NCBI GenBank assembly: GCA_964604905.1
Contig: CAZSCC010000533.1
Span: 1-24,627 of the forward strand
From: JACQFK01 sp964604905
GTDB taxonomy: Bacteria > Planctomycetota > MHYJ01 > JACPRB01
Reading direction: 5' to 3'
DNA: 24,627 nucleotides
Made by a program: the position numbers and the translations under genes. How positions within the stretch are numbered: position 1 is the stretch's first letter; every line of letters starts with the position of its first letter. This document shows positions 1-6,354 of this stretch, piece by piece. A model generated the notes under the pieces. It searched no databases. It was not told the origin of the DNA and saw only the letters and a list, made by a program, of their open reading frames with translations.

Positions 1-330
1 GAGGCGATCGAGGAGGCGCTCGGTCGGCGAGTCCCGGTCCTCGAGAAGACGGACGTTCGCGCGCCCGGGCAGCTCGAATCGCACTACGCGCCGCGAGCCG
101 AGGTGGTGGTGACGAAGGCGGAAGAGATCGAGTCCCGCGCCGCGGAGCTCCGGAAGCGCGGTCTCAAGGTGGAGGTGCTCGCGCGGCCCGAGGCCCGCGG
201 GCTCTACGCGGCGCTGCGCGAGGCGGACGGTCGGGGCGCCGACGTGGTGGTGGTGGGCCGGCCGGCGGAGGAGGGGATCGGGCTCGCGGTGGCGGACCGT
301 CTACGGAAGGCCGCGGGGCCGCGCCGTTGA
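1..330 (+). CDS. sua5: Sua5-type L-threonylcarbamoyladenylate synthase, C-terminal part (5' truncated)
   Basis: The frame is open from the first base, so the N-terminal YrdC-like catalytic domain lies outside the window. The visible 109 residues match the C-terminal end of Sua5-type enzymes. The interdomain linker motif APGQLESHYAPRA is at visible residues 22-34 (families show aPGm..sHYaP). A Rossmann-like tail follows, with a GADVVVVGRPAEEGIGLAVA stretch and a final DRLRKAAG matching the usual (G)LG.A..DRL.RAA ending. Sua5/TsaC makes threonylcarbamoyl-AMP from threonine, bicarbonate and ATP for tRNA t6A37 modification in the cytoplasm. That the catalytic half is present upstream is inference. 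A 57-nt gap separates it from the next gene on the same strand. Confidence 0.8.
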   Translation, partial: EAIEEALGRRVPVLEKTDVRAPGQLESHYAPRAEVVVTKAEEIESRAAELRKRGLKVEVLARPEARGLYAALREADGRGADVVVVGRPAEEGIGLAVADRLRKAAGPRR

Positions 331-387
331 AACGACCTCCGATGCAGCGACGTTGCAAGAAGGGAACCTCATAAGGGGATGGATGCC

Positions 388-1245
388 ATGCTCGAAATCC
401 TGATCGCCGCCGTGCTCTTCGCCCAGGACCCGAAGCCGCTGAGCGAGGCCGATCTTTACAAGCTCGGGCCCGACTCGCAGGTGCAGGAGGGCGTGCCGAA
501 GGGGACGGTCACGAAGCATCGCTGGGTGAGCCAGGTCTTCGCGAAGACCGAGCGCGACTACTGGGTCTACGTGCCGGCGCAGTACGACAAGGAGAAGCCG
601 ATTGCGGTCATGGTCTTCCAGGACGGCGGCAGCTACATGAACGACAAGGGGCAGTTCCGCACGACCGTCGTCTTCGACAACCTGATCCACAAGAAGGAGA
701 TTCCGCCGATGGCGGGGATCTTCATCAATCCCGGCACGTTCCCGCCCGAGAAGGAGGGTGGCAAGGGGGTCTCGAACCGCAGCTTCGAGTACGACTCGCT
801 GGGCTACCAGTACGCGCGCTTCCTTCTCGAGGAGATCCTCCCCGAGGTGGGGAAGACGGTGAATCTCTCGAAGGACCCGAAGGACCGCGCGATCGGCGGG
901 ATCAGCTCGGGGGGCATCTGCGCGTACACGGTGGCGTGGGAGCGGCCGAACGAGTTCTCCAAGGTGCTCTCCCATGTGGGGAGCTTCACGAACATCCGCG
1001 GCGGCCACAACTGCGAGGCGCTGATCCGGAAGACGCCGCTGAAGCCGATCCGGGTTTTCCTGCAGGACGGCTCGAACGATCTCGACAACGAGCACGGCAG
1101 CTGGCCGCTGGCGAACCAGTCGATGGCGGCGTCGCTCAAGTTTAAGAAGTACGACTACAAGTTCGTCTACGGCGAGGGGAAGCACTCCGGCGTGCACGGC
1201 GGGGCGGTCCTGCCCGACTCGCTGCGCTGGCTCTGGAGGCCGTAG
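388..1245 (+). CDS. Secreted alpha/beta-hydrolase esterase (esterase D / enterochelin-esterase-like)
   Basis: A 285-residue protein with a short hydrophobic N-terminus (MLEILIAAVLFAQ), probably a signal peptide. The body fits the putative-esterase family (PF00756, Fes/IroE/EstD type): YWVYVPAQYD, then VMVFQDGG (oxyanion region), the nucleophile elbow GISSGG (Ser173 by this start), FLQDGSNDLD supplying a likely acidic residue, and GKHSGVHGG near the C-terminus supplying the catalytic His. In planctomycetes such enzymes are often carbohydrate esterases or unspecified secreted esterases; the substrate here is unknown. ATG 388 is preferred over in-frame ATG 379 because AAGGGG at 373-378 abuts 379 but sits 9 nt before 388. 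The stop meets the stop of a possible minus-strand small gene directly. Confidence 0.8.
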   Translation: MLEILIAAVLFAQDPKPLSEADLYKLGPDSQVQEGVPKGTVTKHRWVSQVFAKTERDYWVYVPAQYDKEKPIAVMVFQDGGSYMNDKGQFRTTVVFDNLIHKKEIPPMAGIFINPGTFPPEKEGGKGVSNRSFEYDSLGYQYARFLLEEILPEVGKTVNLSKDPKDRAIGGISSGGICAYTVAWERPNEFSKVLSHVGSFTNIRGGHNCEALIRKTPLKPIRVFLQDGSNDLDNEHGSWPLANQSMAASLKFKKYDYKFVYGEGKHSGVHGGAVLPDSLRWLWRP

Positions 1246-1464
1246 CTACGGCTTCTTGTAGGAGCTGAACTTCCTCGGCGGGGGCGGCGTGGCCGCGCAG
1301 CGGCAGGGCGACGCGTGGCAGCGGTCGCAGTCGTCGTCATCATCGCCATCCAGGCAGGCCAGGATACGGCGGGCACTCGTGGGAGGAGCAGGGGGCGGTC
1401 GATGGAGCGGCTGCGCCGCCGGTCCTTCGAATGGGTGCTGCCCGGCCACGGGGTGCTCCACCAC
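1246..1464 (-). CDS. Possible small Cys-rich, Asp-rich protein (hypothetical)
   Basis: A 72-codon frame with a GTG start fills the gap between the esterase stop (1245) and the DUF1080 gene. Its C-terminal half has coding-like G/C third positions and an unusual composition: a CLDGDDDDDC segment, then CDRCHASPCRC (four Cys in eleven residues), a PPPP run and a basic aromatic tail RKFSSYKKP. The N-terminal half (Pro-rich) looks less like protein. The same frame is open back to the DUF1080 stop codon, so it could also be read as an extension of that gene past its TAG. No family is recognised. AGGAG lies very close to the GTG, so the start is uncertain. The Cys/Asp cluster could bind metal, but that is only a guess. 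Confidence 0.3.
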   Translation of the reverse strand: MVEHPVAGQHPFEGPAAQPLHRPPPAPPTSARRILACLDGDDDDDCDRCHASPCRCAATPPPPRKFSSYKKP

Positions 1465-1506
1465 GCTCCTGCGGCGGCTCCTTTCCGGACTGCTGACCCG
1501 GATGCT

Positions 1507-2172
1507 CTAGAGTTCCTTGACTCGAAGGTTGCGGAACTCCACCCGGGCGCCGTGGCCGAGGAAGCCGATGTGGCCCTTGGCGTTCTTCACGCCGGGGTGC
1601 TTCTTCAGCTTGGCTTCGTCCTTGATGTCGGCCAGGTCGGCGTCGACGATCACCGTCCCGTTCAGGGTCACCTTGATCTTCGACCCCTTCGCCCAGATCT
1701 CCTGCTCGTTCCACTCGCCCACCGGCTTCTGCGAGCCGCGCTTGCAGGCGACCAGGTCGTAGACCGAGCCGTGGTACTGCTCGGGGCGGAGCTTCGCGTA
1801 GGCCGGCCCGCCGTCGTCGAGCACCTGGATCTCCATGCCGGCGTAGGCCGCGTCGCCCTCGAGGGGGGCGCGGATCCCGATGCCGTTGTTGGCGTTCACG
1901 GTGAGCTTGAACTCGAACTTGAAGCTGAAGTCGCCGTACTCCTTCTCGGTGTAGAGGTTTCCGCCGTCCTTGACGGTGCAGAAGAGGGCGCCGTTCTCGA
2001 TGGCATAGCCGGCGCCCGATTTGTTCTCGCCCTTCCCGGTCTTGCCGTAGACCCAGCCGGAGAGATCCTTGCCGTTGAAGAGGGAGGTGTAGCCTTCCTC
2101 GACTTTCTGGTCCTGCGCGCCGGCGATCAGGGGCAGCAGGGCCGCGAAGGCGACCACGAGCATCTTCCGCAT
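1507..2172 (-). CDS. Secreted DUF1080 (3-keto-disaccharide hydrolase-like) protein
   Basis: A 221-residue protein with a clear signal peptide (MRKMLVVAFAALLPLIAGAQ, cleavage after Ala19 or Gln20). DUF1080 hallmarks follow: SLFNGKDLSGW (30-40), a concanavalin-like beta sandwich with FSFKFEFKL (82-90), the GMEIQVLDD motif (112-120) with HGSVYDLV (134-141), and the closing GHIGFLGHG...VEFRNLRVKEL (200-221). The family (PF06439) is strongly expanded in Planctomycetota and includes 3-keto-glucoside hydrolases. ATG 2172 is chosen over upstream starts because GGAGG sits 7 nt before it and the signal peptide begins there. It is downstream of the acetyltransferase gene by 37 nt and may be its operon partner or have its own promoter. 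Confidence 0.88.
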   Translation of the reverse strand: MRKMLVVAFAALLPLIAGAQDQKVEEGYTSLFNGKDLSGWVYGKTGKGENKSGAGYAIENGALFCTVKDGGNLYTEKEYGDFSFKFEFKLTVNANNGIGIRAPLEGDAAYAGMEIQVLDDGGPAYAKLRPEQYHGSVYDLVACKRGSQKPVGEWNEQEIWAKGSKIKVTLNGTVIVDADLADIKDEAKLKKHPGVKNAKGHIGFLGHGARVEFRNLRVKEL

Positions 2173-2209
2173 GTTCTTCCTCCGTTGAATTCGGCGGTCA
2201 GCATACTTT

Positions 2210-2632
2210 CTACGACGCCGGGGGGCCAACGGTTTCGCCGGGGGAGAGCATCCAGCACTGCGGGTGGCGGGTGAATCCGACGTGGGGGTAGTACGCCTCG
2301 GCGGCCGGGGCGGCCAGGAGGATCACCTTCGTCTTAGGCCCGCCCGCCGCCTGCGTGCGCCGCATGAGCTCCTTCCCGATCCCCTGCTTCTGGTGCGATG
2401 CCCGTACTCCGAGATCGGACAGGTAGGTGACGAAGCTGAAGTCGCTGAGCGCCCGCGAGAGCCCGACCAGGAGCCCGCCGTCCCAGGCGCTTACCACCAG
2501 GTTCGCGTTCCGGAGCATCGCGGCCATGCGGTCGCGGTCGTCGACCGGCCGCCGCTCGCCGAGCGTCGACGCGCGGTAGAGCTCGATCGTGCGGTCCAGG
2601 TCGATGTCGTTGCCCAGGCGGTACGTGATCAC
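2210..2632 (-). CDS. GNAT-family N-acetyltransferase
   Basis: A 140-residue single-domain GNAT protein, the usual size for the family. It has MITYRLGNDIDLDRTIELY (strand 1 and helix 1), VVSAWDGGLLVGLSRAL (strands 2-3), the substrate-side SFVTYLSDLGVRASHQ (strand 4), the acetyl-CoA pyrophosphate loop QKQGIGKEL (81-89, Q-x-x-G-I-G), and AAEAYYPHVGF (111-120), the common C-terminal Y.k.GF motif. The GTG start lies 4 nt after the TGA of the ABC ATPase gene, so the two are probably translationally coupled. GNAT enzymes transfer acetyl from acetyl-CoA to amines; the substrate cannot be told from sequence. Confidence 0.85.
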   Translation of the reverse strand: MITYRLGNDIDLDRTIELYRASTLGERRPVDDRDRMAAMLRNANLVVSAWDGGLLVGLSRALSDFSFVTYLSDLGVRASHQKQGIGKELMRRTQAAGGPKTKVILLAAPAAEAYYPHVGFTRHPQCWMLSPGETVGPPAS

Positions 2633-2636
2633 GGCT

Positions 2637-3425
2637 TCACCTCACGTGGTAATACCCGTCCTCGAGGTCGAGGCGGACCGGCATGCGGTAGAGCTCCGAC
2701 AGGTTCGCGGCGCTGAGGATCTCCTTCTTCGGGCCGTCCTTGAAGACGCGGCCCTCGCGGAGGAGGATCACGCGCGAGACCTCGGGAATCACCTCCTCGA
2801 GCGCGTGGGTGACGAGGATCAGGCTCGTGCCGGCGCGGACGAGCTTCCGGAGCGTCGTCCGGAACTCGCGGAGCGCGCGGAGGTCTAGGCTGTTGGTCGG
2901 CTCGTCGAGCACCAGCGCCTCGGGGTCGTGGATCAGCGCGCGGCCGATCAGCATCCGCCGCGCCTCGCCCGTCGACATCGCGGTCATCAGGCGGTCGGCG
3001 AGCGGCGCGATCTCGAGCCGCTCGAGGACCGCCCAGGCCTTCTTCTCCATCGCCTTCGTCAGGCGGTGGCACGACCAGAGGCCCACCGAGCTGAAGAAGC
3101 CCGACGCCACCGCCTCCCACCCCGAGCACTCGCGCGCGAAGTCGGACTGCAGGTCGGTGGAGACGATCCCCAGGTGGCGGCGCAGCTCGAAGAGGTCCCA
3201 CGACTCGCGGCCCAGGATGCGCATCCGGTACGGGTGCTCGTTCGCGACGGGGTAGAGTTCGCGCGTGAGGAGCTTGAGGAGCGACGACTTGCCCGAGCCG
3301 TTGGGGCCGAGGATCGCGACATTCTCGCCGACGGCGATCCTGAAGGTGAGTCCGTCCAGGACGCGCGCGCCGCCGCGCATCATCGTCACGTCCTCAAGAT
3401 CGAGGAGAGGGAGGCGTCGGGCCAT
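2637..3425 (-). CDS. ABC-type ATPase, ModF-like, without a membrane partner
   Basis: A 262-residue single ABC domain. Walker A is GPNGSGKSS (40-48), the Q-loop is near Gln93, and the signature is STGEARR (151-157), replacing the usual LSGGQ. Walker B is LVLDEP (171-176), the D-loop is NSLD and the H-loop is His207 (LVTHALEEV). The STGE signature is typical of ModF/PhrA-like ATPases and of eukaryotic cytosolic ABC proteins, not of standard importers. No permease or binding protein gene lies nearby; neighbours are an ArsR-type regulator 6 nt upstream and a GNAT enzyme 4 nt downstream. It may therefore work as a soluble ATPase or pair with a membrane protein encoded elsewhere. Substrate unknown. 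Confidence 0.85.
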   Translation of the reverse strand: MARRLPLLDLEDVTMMRGGARVLDGLTFRIAVGENVAILGPNGSGKSSLLKLLTRELYPVANEHPYRMRILGRESWDLFELRRHLGIVSTDLQSDFARECSGWEAVASGFFSSVGLWSCHRLTKAMEKKAWAVLERLEIAPLADRLMTAMSTGEARRMLIGRALIHDPEALVLDEPTNSLDLRALREFRTTLRKLVRAGTSLILVTHALEEVIPEVSRVILLREGRVFKDGPKKEILSAANLSELYRMPVRLDLEDGYYHVR

Positions 3426-3431
3426 CTCGCG

Positions 3432-3722
3432 CTACCGGCTCTCGGCCGCCGGATCCTTGCAAAACTTCTCGACCTGGGCGAGACCGTCGGGAGTCGGCGT
3501 GCAGTGGACCCACCAGCGGGACTTGGTGCGGGTGAGGATCCCCGCGCGCTCCAGGTGGGCCACGTGGTGCGAGACGGCGGGCTGCTTCATCCCGGTCTCG
3601 CGGCAGATCTGCTCGATCGACAGGCCCTTCTTCGAGCGCCGCGCGGCCTTGCAGACCGCCTGGAAGACCTGGAGCCGGTTCGGATTGGACAGCGCCTTGA
3701 AGACGGCTGTGATCCCCGGCAT
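3432..3722 (-). CDS. ArsR-family winged-helix transcriptional regulator
   Basis: A 96-residue protein of usual ArsR size: FKALSNPNRLQVFQAVC (8-24), LSIEQICRETGMKQPAVSHH with the recognition helix at about 45-57, then HLERAGILTRTKSRWWVHCTPT (57-77), the beta wing. Cys residues at 24, 40, 74 and 88 do not form the ELCVCDL metal site of classical ArsR, so a metal ligand cannot be assigned. ATG 3722 begins the conserved fold; an upstream in-frame GTG at 3755 is possible but adds only a poorly conserved tail. It is the first gene of a minus-strand run with the ABC ATPase and GNAT genes, which it probably controls together with itself. Confidence 0.85.
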   Translation of the reverse strand: MPGITAVFKALSNPNRLQVFQAVCKAARRSKKGLSIEQICRETGMKQPAVSHHVAHLERAGILTRTKSRWWVHCTPTPDGLAQVEKFCKDPAAESR

Positions 3723-3777
3723 GCCTTGCGCCCACCCCCGGCGATCGCCGGCCACACGGCCGGTCCGATCATATTAC

Positions 3778-3807
3778 AGTATTTCAATCTGAAGGCGGGG
3801 GCGTCAA
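3778..3807 (-). promoter_or_regulatory. Candidate promoter of the arsR-type operon
   Basis: Read on the minus strand, TTGACG (3802-3807) and AATACT (3778-3783) are separated by 18 nt. They fall in a short AT-rich island (3771-3790) within otherwise GC-rich DNA, 55 nt before the regulator's ATG. The AT-rich stretch would also be a natural operator site for an ArsR-type protein, but no convincing palindrome was found. Confidence 0.4.
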
Positions 3808-3850
3808 GGAAAAGGGTCATTCGGTCCGGGGCGCGCGGCGGTCCCTTGCG

Positions 3851-3950
3851 GGATCTCCGGGGAGCTCCACTTCTCCGGATCTTCTTATCTCCGGATCTCC
3901 CTATCTCCGGATCTCCTTATCTCCGGATCTCCCGGTATCTCCTAATCTCC
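3851..3950 (-). repeat. Octanucleotide tandem repeat (GGAGATNN)n, copy 1
   Basis: On the minus strand the unit GGAGATNN recurs about ten times with period 8: TA, ACC, CC, AA, CC, AG, CC and AA occupy the variable end, with one 10-nt unit and degenerate units at the 3' side (GAAGATCC, GGAGAAGT, GGAGCTCC). Alternating CC and A-containing spacers give a visible 16-nt super-period. The array starts inside the acyl-CoA synthetase gene: its last two codons and stop (GGA GAT TAG) form the first unit. A second array of the same unit lies at 11211-11265. Confidence 0.85.
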
Positions 3951-5603
3951 ATACATGGCCGCGATCTGCGCCTCGTACTTCTTCTCGACGACGCGGCGGC
4001 GGACCTTCATGGTCGGCGTGAGCTCGCCGCTCTCCACCGTGAAGTCCTTCTCGACGAGGACGAACTTCTTGAGCTGCTCGTGGTGGGCGAGCGACTGGTT
4101 CACGTGCTCGAGGGCCTGCTCGATCTGCTCCCGCGTGGCGCCGGGGGCGGGGACGATCAGCGCGGCGGGGAACTTCTGGCGGTCGCCGATCACGATCGCG
4201 TTCACCACGAAGGGGCTGAGCTTGAGGGCGTTCTCGATCGGCTGGGGCGCGACGTACTTTCCGCCGGACGTCTTCAGCAGGTCCTTCTTCCGGTCGGTGA
4301 TCTTGAGGTAGCCCTCGGGATCGAGCTCGCCGATGTCGCCCGTCGCGAACCAGCCGTCCTTGATGACCTCGGCCGTCTCCTGGGGCTTGTTGTAGTAGCC
4401 CTTCATGATGTTGGGCCCGCGCGCCAGGATCTCGCCGTCGGGCGCGATCTTGAGCTCCACGCCGGGGATCGCCTTCCCGACCGTGCCCAGCCGGACGGCG
4501 CCCGGGGAGTTGATCGTGAGGACGGGCGAGGTCTCGGTCAGCCCGTACCCTTCCAGGATCATCAGGTTGACGGAGTGGAAGAACTCGGCGATGTCGCGCG
4601 AGAGCGGGCCGCCGCCCGAGACGAAATAGCGGATCCGGCCCCCGACGCGGGCGGCCATCTTCCGGAAGACGAGACGGTCGGCCACCCAGTGCTTGAGGCG
4701 CAGCCCGAGGGGCGCCTTCTCCCCGCGCCGCCGGAATTCGGCCATGACCGCGCCGGTCCGCCGCGCCCAGTCGAACTTCTCCCGCCTCCCGGGGGGCAAG
4801 TCCCGTATCGACTTCATGATCTTCGCGTAGACCTTCTCGTAGAAGCGCGGCACCGCCCCCATGATGGTCGGCCTCACCTCCTGCAGGTTCTCGACCACCT
4901 TGTCCACGTGCTCGGCGTACGCGATCGACGCGCCGCCGTGGAACATCGCGTAGTCGAGCAGGCGTTCGAAGCTGTGCGAGAGGGGGAGGAACGAGAGCGC
5001 GGTGTCCGCCGGCGTCGGGCGCAGCAGGGCGCAGGAGGCGATTACGTTCGAGACGAGGTTCCGGTGGGTGAGCATCACCCCTTTGGGGACGCCCGTGGTG
5101 CCCGACGTGTAGAGGAGGGTCGCCAGGTCGTCGGGCCCGACCGCCGCGGGCTTCACGTCCTTGACGCGCTTGAGGAACTCCTCGAACGAATGGGCGCCCG
5201 GCGCCCTTTCGAAACTGATGGCGTGCGCGACCCGCCCCTGCACCTTCACGAACTGCTCGGCGTTCTCGACGAACGCTGCATTCGCCCCCGAGTCCTGGAG
5301 GATGTAGGCGACCTGGTCGGCCGGGAGCGTCGAGTAGATCGGGACATCCACCGCGCCGAGCAGCTGGCAGGCGAAGTCGGCGATCGCCCACTCCACGCGG
5401 TTGTAGGAGAGGATCGCCACCCGGTCGCCCCGGGAGACGCCGAGCGCGGCCAGCGCCCCCGCGCAGGCGCGGACCTTCCGGTCGAACTCGTCCGTTGGGA
5501 TCGCCTGGTAGACGCCATCGATCTTCTGGAGGAAGCGGTCGACGCGCGGATGGCGCTCGATGCCCTGGAGGTAGAGGTCGATCAGCGTGCCTGGATCGGA
5601 CAT
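3942..5603 (-). CDS. Long-chain acyl-CoA synthetase / AMP-dependent ligase (FadD15-like)
   Basis: A 553-residue ANL-superfamily enzyme. The P-loop is YTSGTTGVPKG (165-175), followed by FLPLSHSFER (205-214, the typical long-chain acyl-CoA synthetase motif), GYGLTET (352-358), TGDIGELDPEGYL (421-433), DRKKDLLKTSGGKYVAP (437-453) and a conserved C-terminal lysine in TPTMKVRRR (Lys533). It should activate fatty acids to acyl-AMP and then acyl-CoA; the N-terminal AMP-binding and C-terminal caps are complete. ATG 5603 begins the conserved fold; the reading frame continues upstream without similarity. No Shine-Dalgarno is seen, but a -10-like element ends 6 nt upstream, so the message may be leaderless. 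It diverges from a lipoprotein gene. Confidence 0.92.
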   Translation of the reverse strand: MSDPGTLIDLYLQGIERHPRVDRFLQKIDGVYQAIPTDEFDRKVRACAGALAALGVSRGDRVAILSYNRVEWAIADFACQLLGAVDVPIYSTLPADQVAYILQDSGANAAFVENAEQFVKVQGRVAHAISFERAPGAHSFEEFLKRVKDVKPAAVGPDDLATLLYTSGTTGVPKGVMLTHRNLVSNVIASCALLRPTPADTALSFLPLSHSFERLLDYAMFHGGASIAYAEHVDKVVENLQEVRPTIMGAVPRFYEKVYAKIMKSIRDLPPGRREKFDWARRTGAVMAEFRRRGEKAPLGLRLKHWVADRLVFRKMAARVGGRIRYFVSGGGPLSRDIAEFFHSVNLMILEGYGLTETSPVLTINSPGAVRLGTVGKAIPGVELKIAPDGEILARGPNIMKGYYNKPQETAEVIKDGWFATGDIGELDPEGYLKITDRKKDLLKTSGGKYVAPQPIENALKLSPFVVNAIVIGDRQKFPAALIVPAPGATREQIEQALEHVNQSLAHHEQLKKFVLVEKDFTVESGELTPTMKVRRRVVEKKYEAQIAAMYGD

Positions 5604-5609
5604 GTGTCG

Positions 5610-5638
5610 GGTGTAACAGAAAGGATTGCGGCGTTCAA
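5610..5638 (-). promoter_or_regulatory. Candidate promoter for the acyl-CoA synthetase gene
   Basis: On the minus strand, TTGAAC (5633-5638) and TACACC (5610-5615) are 17 nt apart. The predicted transcript would start at or next to the ATG at 5603, consistent with the missing Shine-Dalgarno. The -10 box is weak. Confidence 0.3.
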
Positions 5639-5652
5639 GCATTCGCCATACG

Positions 5653-6324
5653 ATGAAACCGATGAGGCGGATCGCGGTCGGGATGCTCCTCGCGGCGGGC
5701 TGCGGGAGCGGTCCGTCCAGCACGACGATCGCCATCCCGGAGCACCTCCGGGAGATCACGCGGGTCGTCCCCGGCGTCCCGGACCGCTACCCCTATGGCG
5801 ACGTCGCGGAGGCGAAGGTGGGGCAGTGGGTCCGTTATCGCGAGGGCGAGCGGACGTTCACCCTGGCGGCCGTCGCCCGGGAGGGCGAGGACACCTGGAT
5901 CGAGATGGTCGAGGAGGGCGAGGTCCGCCAGGCGAGCGCGCGCCTCGTGGCTTCCGGCGGCTCGGTGAAGAAGGCGTTCTACGGCGAGATCTCCGCCGAC
6001 GGGCCGTCGAAGACGGTGGCGCAGGCCCTCGAGCAGGCGCCGCCCCGGCGGGCGAAGGCGCCGGAAGGGACGCGCGAGACGGGCGAGGAGAAGGTCAAGG
6101 TCGGCGACCGCGAACTCGCGGCCCGGCGGGTGCGGGTCCGGTCCGAGGACCTGGAGGGCCGCCTCACCGAGGAGGTCACGCTCTGGCACCCCGACGTCCC
6201 GACGCTCTATGCGGGGACGGCGGACGGGGGCCTCGTCCGGCGCGCCTCGGGGGCCGCCCTCCTTCTGCTCGAGGCGTTCGGCTCGGACGCCCGGCCGGTC
6301 GTGGCAATTCCTCCTGCGCGCTGA
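5653..6324 (+). CDS. Predicted lipoprotein of unknown function
   Basis: A 223-residue protein starting MKPMRRIAVGMLLAAGCGSG, a type II signal with a permissive lipobox ending at Cys17, so it is probably lipid-anchored. The mature part shows YPYGDVAEAKVGQWVRYREG (47-66), followed by beta-rich sequence. This resembles the 'is this field/weight conversion' pattern seen in small planctomycetal lipoproteins, but no named domain is recognised. ATG 5653 (or 5662) is chosen since the signal peptide begins there; an upstream TTG at 5626 would add charged residues before it. The start is divergent from the acyl-CoA synthetase gene (49 nt between start codons). The following toroid-protein gene on the same strand begins 30 nt after its stop. 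Confidence 0.6.
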   Translation: MKPMRRIAVGMLLAAGCGSGPSSTTIAIPEHLREITRVVPGVPDRYPYGDVAEAKVGQWVRYREGERTFTLAAVAREGEDTWIEMVEEGEVRQASARLVASGGSVKKAFYGEISADGPSKTVAQALEQAPPRRAKAPEGTRETGEEKVKVGDRELAARRVRVRSEDLEGRLTEEVTLWHPDVPTLYAGTADGGLVRRASGAALLLLEAFGSDARPVVAIPPAR

Positions 6325-6350
6325 ACCTCGGGCGGCGTCTCACGTTATAG
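6321..6350 (+). promoter_or_regulatory. Possible promoter of the toroid-protein gene
   Basis: CTGAAC (6321-6326) and TTATAG (6345-6350) with an 18-nt spacer lie between the lipoprotein stop and the ATG. Only the -10 part is convincing. A transcript from it would start near ATG 6355/6358. Confidence 0.3.
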
Positions 6351-6354
6351 ACCC

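Noticed and set aside
379..387. ATG 379 as esterase start
   Set aside because: The AAGGGG site directly abuts it; ATG 388 has better spacing and starts the signal peptide.
3765..3790. ArsR operator palindrome
   Set aside because: The AT-rich island is suggestive, but the half-sites match poorly.
3851..3950. CRISPR-like array
   Set aside because: The period is 8 nt with no unique spacers, so it is a simple tandem repeat.
2928..6350. Very long plus-strand open frame (1140 codons)
   Set aside because: Runs antisense through the ABC, ArsR and acyl-CoA synthetase genes; Arg/Asp/Gly/Leu-biased translation without domains. Caused by high GC third positions.
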